Assembly: GCA_018668195.1 (NCBI GenBank)
Contig: JABITU010000187.1
Span: 1 to 10,212 of the forward strand
Reading direction: 5' to 3'
DNA length: 10,212 nucleotides
DNA from: Tateyamaria sp.
GTDB taxonomy: Bacteria; Pseudomonadota; Alphaproteobacteria; Rhodobacterales; Rhodobacteraceae
In this document: piece by piece, positions 6,981 through 10,212 of the stretch
How positions within the stretch are numbered: the stretch's first letter is position 1
Layout: each line of letters starts with the position of its first letter
Position numbers and translations under genes: made by a program
The notes under the pieces: model-generated
The model's input: the letters and a program-made list of their open reading frames with translations, nothing else
Told to the model about the DNA's origin: nothing
The model's database searches: none

Positions 6981-7301
6981 TCAGGCGGCTTCCACCTGTA
7001 GCGCGGCGTTGCGACGCTCGGATTCTTCCCGGCTAAGGGCAACCGAAGTCCGCACACCTTTTCCGACGAATTCCATAAGCCCGTTAACAACCCTTTCGTT
7101 TGGGTCGATACCTGCGCAGCTCAAAACTTCGCGGCCATCGCGCGAACGTGCCCAACGTGCGATCTGTTCTGGTCCGTTGCCATATTTCTTGTCGTCTGCA
7201 ATTGCGTCGTCAAGTGCAGCCAACACAACGGCTGCGAAGAGTTTGCGTGCACGATTGCCTTGCTCATTGTTAAAGGCTGTGCCGTCAACGAAATCTTTCA
7301 T
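6981..7301 (-). CDS. Conserved small protein, DUF6280-type
   Basis: A 106-residue soluble protein beginning MKDFVDGTAFNNEQGNRARKLF. It has a helical N-terminal half (ARKLFAAVVLAALDDAIADDKKYG), then GPEQIARWARSRDGREVLSCAGIDPNERVV, a compact charged motif, and a basic/acidic tail rich in Arg and Glu. From memory it matches the DUF6280 family found widely in Rhodobacteraceae and in some marine phages; function unknown. The frame is open to 7400, but ATG 7301 is preferred because GGAAGGA lies six bases before it and the preceding residues look like translated regulatory DNA. It is single-gene, divergent from efp, and has its own terminator. The RWARSRDGREVLSCAGID segment, containing Trp and Cys, suggests a folded DNA- or protein-binding unit, but this is inference. 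Confidence 0.8.
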   Translation of the reverse strand: MKDFVDGTAFNNEQGNRARKLFAAVVLAALDDAIADDKKYGNGPEQIARWARSRDGREVLSCAGIDPNERVVNGLMEFVGKGVRTSVALSREESERRNAALQVEAA

Positions 7302-7307
7302 GCGCCG

Positions 7308-7314
7308 TCCTTCC
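7308..7314 (-). promoter_or_regulatory. Ribosome binding site deciding the start of the small minus-strand gene
   Basis: On the minus strand GGAAGGA ends six bases before ATG 7301, ideal spacing. It overlaps the alternative upstream ATG at 7316, which has no comparable site. Confidence 0.75.
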
Positions 7315-7364
7315 ATTATTCTTGCTATTGTCTTTTCCGCTTCGCCCTTCTTATGGAGTATCAC

Positions 7365-7377
7365 ATCCGATTCGGAT
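7365..7377. promoter_or_regulatory. 13-base perfect palindrome upstream of the DUF6280-type gene
   Basis: ATCCGA-T-TCGGAT is fully self-complementary about one central base, in the leader or promoter of the small minus-strand gene, 64 bases before its start. It is a candidate operator for a dimeric regulator. Confidence 0.4.
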
Positions 7378-7400
7378 ACCCCATAATCGCATAGCAGCAT

Positions 7401-7413
7401 TGCATTTTATGCA
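7401..7413. repeat. 13-base inverted repeat TGCAT-TTT-ATGCA
   Basis: A perfect 5-base inverted repeat around TTT in the AT-rich centre of the divergent intergenic region, between the palindrome at 7365 and the larger one at 7436. On the minus strand the sequence includes TAAAAT, a possible -10 element without a good -35 partner. Confidence 0.3.
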
Positions 7414-7426
7414 TATCATTTACCTT

Positions 7427-7475
7427 TTGACACAGGATAGGTTGCCTTGCAGGCAACCCACTATCTAGATATAGA
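7427..7475 (+). promoter_or_regulatory. Candidate efp promoter with a strong embedded palindrome
   Basis: A perfect TTGACA stands at 7427-7432, but no -10 lies 17 bases on. TATAGA at 7470-7475 is a better -10, with TTGCAG (7448-7453) as a weak -35. Between them lies GGTTGCCT-TGC-AGGCAACC (7440-7458), an 8-base-pair perfect stem. GATAG (7436-7440) and CTATC (7461-7465) can extend it outward past a small bulge. The palindrome would cover the -35 of the second arrangement, so it may be an operator. Exact start of transcription is not known. Confidence 0.45.
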
Positions 7476-7517
7476 TTGTGATAACTTTTCATCAATCTTT
7501 TGCCACGGTTTTGCGAC

Positions 7518-8081
7518 ATGTCTAAAATCAACGGAAATGAAATACGCCCTGGAAACGTCCTCGAGCACAACGGCGGGCTATGGGCGGCCGTCAAGGTCGA
7601 TCACGTCAAACCGGGCAAGGGTGGCGCTTTCGCGCAAGTGGAATTGCGCAACCTTCGAAATGGATCAAAACTGAACGAGCGATTTCGCAGTGCGGACAAA
7701 GTGGAGCGGGTTCGTTTAGAGCAAAAAGATCAACAGTTCCTGTACGAAAATGACGGAATGCTGGTGTTTATGGATACCGATACATACGAGCAAATTGAAC
7801 TGCCTGCAGAAATCTTGGGCGATCGGCGTCCGTTTCTGCAAGACGGAATGACCATCGTTGTAGAGTTCCACGAGGCAGAGGCGTTGAATGCCACTTTGCC
7901 ACAGAAAGTCGTCTGCAAGATTGTTGAGACTGAGCCGGTCGTCAAAGGCCAAACGGCGGCCAATTCTTTCAAACCGGCGGTTCTGGACAATGGCTTTAAG
8001 GTTATGGTGCCACCGTTCGTGGGTCAGGACGAAGATATTGTGGTAAACACAGAGACAATGGAATACGCAGAGCGCGCTTAA
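7518..8081 (+). CDS. efp: Translation elongation factor P
   Basis: A 187-residue EF-P, full length compared with about 188 in E. coli. The N-terminal KOW-like domain carries the modification loop [16 protein letters not shown], with Lys34 at the tip, the residue that is beta-lysylated by EpmA in many proteobacteria. The two OB-fold domains follow (about 66-127 and 130-187), ending with the family signature region [33 protein letters not shown] binds stalled ribosomes between the P and E sites and promotes peptide-bond formation at polyproline stretches. The start ATG 7518 gives [14 protein letters not shown], as in the family. A TTG in frame at 7500 is not needed. No purine-rich ribosome site is evident before the ATG, which is unusual for a highly expressed factor. 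No epmA or epmB gene is in the window. Confidence 0.96.
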   Translation: MSKINGNEIRPGNVLEHNGGLWAAVKVDHVKPGKGGAFAQVELRNLRNGSKLNERFRSADKVERVRLEQKDQQFLYENDGMLVFMDTDTYEQIELPAEILGDRRPFLQDGMTIVVEFHEAEALNATLPQKVVCKIVETEPVVKGQTAANSFKPAVLDNGFKVMVPPFVGQDEDIVVNTETMEYAERA

Positions 8082-8346
8082 CCAGCTGTCTACCAAGATC
8101 CTGACAGGGCGTACAATTGCTGTGCATTTTTTGTGCAGATCAAGGCTCTGGTTGATTATGCCAACTGTCGGTGCGCTGCCTCGCGCGCCTGTTGAAACAA
8201 GGGCGGTAAGAACCCAATAAATCGCCTTTGGTGATCCGTTTCAAAAGCTGGCTTTTCAACGGGACGAACGCCGACGCAGAGATCCGAATTACAACGGCGT
8301 ATTTTCGGTGTGTTTGCTGCACTATTGAGCACTGTGAAAGTCGGTG
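8082..8346. other. 265-base convergent gap with nested inverted repeats
   Basis: This gap separates the 3' ends of efp (plus) and ygfZ (minus) and holds no convincing gene. TTGAAAC (8192-8198) pairs with GTTTCAA (8238-8244), enclosing a second stem GGCGGT (8202-8207) with ATCGCC (8221-8226). Overlapping these, CCGTT (8236-8240) pairs with AACGG (8258-8262) around the inner hairpin AAAAG-CTGG-CTTTT (8243-8256). A third stem is ACGCCG (8268-8273) with CGGCGT (8295-8300). The first and second foldings use the same bases and cannot coexist. None is followed by a strong T tract, so none is a clear terminator. A direct repeat of TGTGCA around 8120-8137 is also present. Confidence 0.5.
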
Positions 8347-9093
8347 TCAGTTTCCGGTATCTTTCCGGGTCACTTTTGCACCGCCTGCCGTCATTTCGCC
8401 AGTTGCGCGATCAAAACGCAAGTAAGCGATGCCGCTGTTGCCCGCCTGGCTGAGCAGAGTGCCAGCCACCTTGCCGTCTGCTGTGATCTCGGTCCCGGTT
8501 TCCGCCAAACCGTCGATTGCCACTGACGCAAGCCCCTTGCGCAAGGTGGTTTTGTGTTTCATTCGGGCTGTAACCTCTTGGCCGACATAACATCCCTTGC
8601 GAAAATCCACTCCGTTGATGGCTTCGAACTGCGCTTCTAAGATAAACGTATCGGGGGTCAATTCTATGCCGGTTTCAGGGATCATGAGCGCCACGCGGAG
8701 TGCCGTCCAATCCACGGTTTCATCAGTTTGGGGGGCATCGCGGTATGCGCGCCATCCCATTTCAGTGTGGCGTGGGTCGGCGAACCCATCTTTGGGGACA
8801 GGACCCAGGCCACGATGCACAAACAACGCAGCGTCGGTGATAGTCACATCCGCGCGCAGTCTGTACATCCCCAACCGCATGCGCAGCATATCGGCCTGGC
8901 TTGCATCTGCGTCTATTAAAACGTCATCTCCGTCTGGCACCAGAAAGAAATCGGCAAGATATTTGCCCTGCGGTGTCAGCAGCGCGGCATAAACTAGCCC
9001 CTTATCAATGTGCTCGACATCATTGGTGACAAGACCTTGCAGAAAATTTCGGGTGTCGGTGCCGGAAAGGCGAAAGATATGACGTTTTGACAT
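8347..9093 (-). CDS. ygfZ: YgfZ/GcvT-like folate-binding protein (CAF17 family)
   Basis: A 248-residue protein with the YgfZ signature KGCYVGQEVTARMKHK (residues 166-181, with Cys168) and the N-terminal FLQGLVTNDV motif (17-26) of the tetrahydrofolate-binding GcvT-like fold. YgfZ is cytoplasmic and folate-dependent; it supports the maturation or repair of certain Fe-S enzymes such as the radical-SAM tRNA modification enzyme MiaB. The start is taken at ATG 9093, MSKRHIFRLSGTDTRNF, as in the family; the frame stays open far upstream to 9480, but that stretch is the antisense of the glycosyltransferase and has no family match. A weak AGG precedes the start. The gene is divergent from the glycosyltransferase with 67 bases between, so their promoters share one short region. 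Confidence 0.92.
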   Translation of the reverse strand: MSKRHIFRLSGTDTRNFLQGLVTNDVEHIDKGLVYAALLTPQGKYLADFFLVPDGDDVLIDADASQADMLRMRLGMYRLRADVTITDAALFVHRGLGPVPKDGFADPRHTEMGWRAYRDAPQTDETVDWTALRVALMIPETGIELTPDTFILEAQFEAINGVDFRKGCYVGQEVTARMKHKTTLRKGLASVAIDGLAETGTEITADGKVAGTLLSQAGNSGIAYLRFDRATGEMTAGGAKVTRKDTGN

Positions 9094-9160
9094 GGGCCTG
9101 TTCCAATTGTTGCTGGCGCTTGTCATATAACATCCCAAACCGCTTGCAAAAGGGGCCATT
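9094..9160. promoter_or_regulatory. Divergent promoter region of ygfZ and the glycosyltransferase
   Basis: The 67 bases between the two starts must carry at least one promoter in each direction unless longer transcripts exist. TATAAC at 9126-9131 is a plausible plus-strand -10, but no well-spaced -35 is seen. On the minus strand TATATG overlaps the same AT stretch, with TTGCAA upstream at a short spacing. AGGGG at 9151-9155 is a good ribosome site for ATG 9161. Confidence 0.3.
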
Positions 9161-9829
9161 ATGGCTGCGCCTATATCTGTCATCATTCCGACACTCGACG
9201 CAGAAGCCGAGCTTTCTGCTTGCCTGCTTGGGTTGGTTGAAGGTTTGGATGCTGGGTTGATCACTGAGTTGGTGATCAGTGACGGCGGGTCGTCAGATGA
9301 AACGTGCAAGCTGGCCGATGCCTGGGGGGCGAAGATTGAAACCGGGCCGCCCTCGCGCGGCGGGCAGTTGCGCCGGGGCTGCGCTGCTGCAAGGGGGGAG
9401 TGGTTTCTTGTGTTGCACGCCGATACTGTGCTTGCGCCTGGCTGGTCCGCGGCTGTGGCAAAACATCTGTCGCAGACCAAGGCGGGCTATTTCAAACTGC
9501 GCTTTGATCGGGGCGGGCATGCGGTGGCCGTTTGGGCCAACATGCGTGCGCGCGTGTTCGGATTGCCCTTCGGGGATCAGGGGCTGTTGATCTGGCGTGA
9601 TCTGTATGAACGGGTCGGCGGCTTTGCTGATCAGCCGTTGATGGAAGACGTTGCCATGGCCCGGGCGCTGCGTGGACAACTGTCAGCAATCGATACTGAC
9701 GCTGTTACCAGTGCCGCGCGGTACAGGGCTCAAGGCTGGGCGCGTCAGGGCGCGCGCAATCTATGGATGCAAGCGCGCTATTTTGCGGGTGTATCGCCTG
9801 AAGTGTTGGCACGCTCTTATCGGAAATAG
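9161..9829 (+). CDS. GT2-family glycosyltransferase, TIGR04283 arsenosugar type
   Basis: A 222-residue family-2 glycosyltransferase. The nucleotide-sugar fold is shown by SVIIPTLDAE (residues 6-15), ELVISDGGSSDET (36-48), the metal-binding LHADTVL (about 85-91), GDQGLLI, and the acceptor-side acid in LMEDVAMARALR. The short length, the PPSRGGQLRRGCAAARGEWFLVLHADT block and the GLPFGDQGL segment match the TIGR04283 group, named for an association with arsenosugar biosynthesis. Many members lie outside arsenic loci, and no arsenic gene is visible here, so the acceptor is open. It is likely cytoplasmic or loosely membrane bound; there are no membrane segments. AGGGG five bases before ATG 9161 supports this start. 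It ends 9 bases from the convergent ABC exporter, with no terminator between. Confidence 0.87.
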   Translation: MAAPISVIIPTLDAEAELSACLLGLVEGLDAGLITELVISDGGSSDETCKLADAWGAKIETGPPSRGGQLRRGCAAARGEWFLVLHADTVLAPGWSAAVAKHLSQTKAGYFKLRFDRGGHAVAVWANMRARVFGLPFGDQGLLIWRDLYERVGGFADQPLMEDVAMARALRGQLSAIDTDAVTSAARYRAQGWARQGARNLWMQARYFAGVSPEVLARSYRK

Positions 9830-9838
9830 CTTGTGTGT

Positions 9839-10212
9839 TTAGCCAAAAAGACGATCGGCGATGCGACGCATAAGGCTGGGTTGGGCCATGCGGGGCTGTG
9901 GGGCAAGCATGCGGGTGGCCTCTGTGCCTTTGGGATCAATGACGGTTTTTCCATCCTGAAATTGCAGTCGGTAAAGGTCAGCATAAATGCCGCCTCGGTC
10001 CAGTAATTCGCTGTGGGTGCCGGTGTCTTTCACTTCCCCGCGATCCATCACGACGATCTGGTCCGCGCCACGGATGGTCGAGAGCCTGTGGGCAATCACC
10101 AGCGTTGTGCGCCCTGCAGACAACCGGTCAAGCGCGTCTTGCACCACCTTTTCGGATTGCGCATCCAGCGCTGATGTAGCTTCGTCCAGCAGCAGGATTG
10201 GTGTATCGCGCA
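9839..10212 (-). CDS. ABC exporter (MsbA/MdlB-like), C-terminal part of the ATPase domain
   Basis: The gene enters from beyond the window end; 123 residues are visible. They comprise the end of the nucleotide-binding domain: Walker B and D-loop [20 protein letters not shown], the H-loop [11 protein letters not shown], and [35 protein letters not shown], typical of half-size ABC exporters fused to a six-helix membrane domain. A 35-40 residue tail after the core ([16 protein letters not shown] to RRIADRLFG) is outside the usual domain and is Pro/Arg-rich near its end. Members export lipids, drugs or peptides from the inner membrane; the substrate cannot be told from this part. The stop TAA is at 9839-9841. 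The Walker A and signature motifs lie outside the window. Confidence 0.93.
   Translation of the reverse strand, partial: RDTPILLLDEATSALDAQSEKVVQDALDRLSAGRTTLVIAHRLSTIRGADQIVVMDRGEVKDTGTHSELLDRGGIYADLYRLQFQDGKTVIDPKGTEATRMLAPQPRMAQPSLMRRIADRLFG

Noticed and set aside
7009..7386. 125-codon plus-strand frame
   Set aside because: Antisense shadow of the DUF6280-type gene; Ser/Pro-rich with no family features.
7302..7400. Upstream extension of the small minus-strand gene to 7400
   Set aside because: The strong ribosome site GGAAGGA is placed for ATG 7301, and the extra residues cover a perfect palindrome that looks regulatory.
8597..8992. 131-codon plus-strand frame
   Set aside because: Lies fully antisense inside ygfZ and has Ser/Arg-rich shadow composition.
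9094..9480. N-terminal extension of the ygfZ frame
   Set aside because: Antisense to the glycosyltransferase start, Pro/Ser/Ala-rich low-complexity, and family members begin at MSKRHIFRLSG (ATG 9093).
1..10212. CRISPR arrays, tRNA, rRNA or insertion sequences
   Set aside because: No regularly spaced repeats, no cloverleaf or rRNA-like segments, no terminal inverted repeats with target duplications were seen.

Overview
The window looks like a chromosomal core region of an alphaproteobacterium, most likely a marine Rhodobacteraceae (Roseobacter-type) strain. The basis is the recognisable protein families: a divergent protein-isoaspartate-methyltransferase-like gene followed by TolC and a DUF2497/PopZ-like protein, an efp gene next to a small protein of the DUF6280 type, and an arsenosugar-type glycosyltransferase. 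GC content looks moderate for this group, with AT-richer intergenic stretches. A genus cannot be fixed from the sequence.

Layout. (1) Bases 1-2179: the 3' part of holB, then tatD, then a PhnP-like metallo-beta-lactamase hydrolase. Both junctions are 4-base ATGA overlaps, so this is a tightly coupled operon; an AEC-family permease (2245-3174) follows 65 bases later. (2) Bases 3175-3763: a 589-base stretch with no convincing gene but several perfect short palindromes. (3) Bases 3764-6780: the methyltransferase-like gene, a TolC-family outer-membrane channel and a DUF2497/PopZ-like polar organiser, all on the plus strand. (4) Bases 6781-7517: a bidirectional terminator, a small conserved minus-strand protein, and a palindrome-rich divergent promoter region. 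(5) efp (7518-8081), then a 265-base convergent gap with nested, mutually exclusive hairpins. (6) ygfZ (minus) divergent from a glycosyltransferase of the TIGR04283 type. The latter converges, with only 9 bases between, on the 3' end of an MsbA-like ABC exporter that runs off the window.

Most genes are housekeeping: replication (delta' clamp-loader subunit), metal-dependent hydrolases, translation (EF-P), Fe-S protein maintenance (YgfZ), envelope export (TolC, ABC exporter) and cell-pole organisation (PopZ-like). I see no mobile element, CRISPR array, tRNA or rRNA, and no clear new defence or biosynthetic system. The most rewarding leads are the methyltransferase that has lost the family's substrate motif yet sits directly ahead of tolC and the popZ-like gene, the conserved small protein divergent from efp with its palindromic control region, and the two structured intergenic regions.
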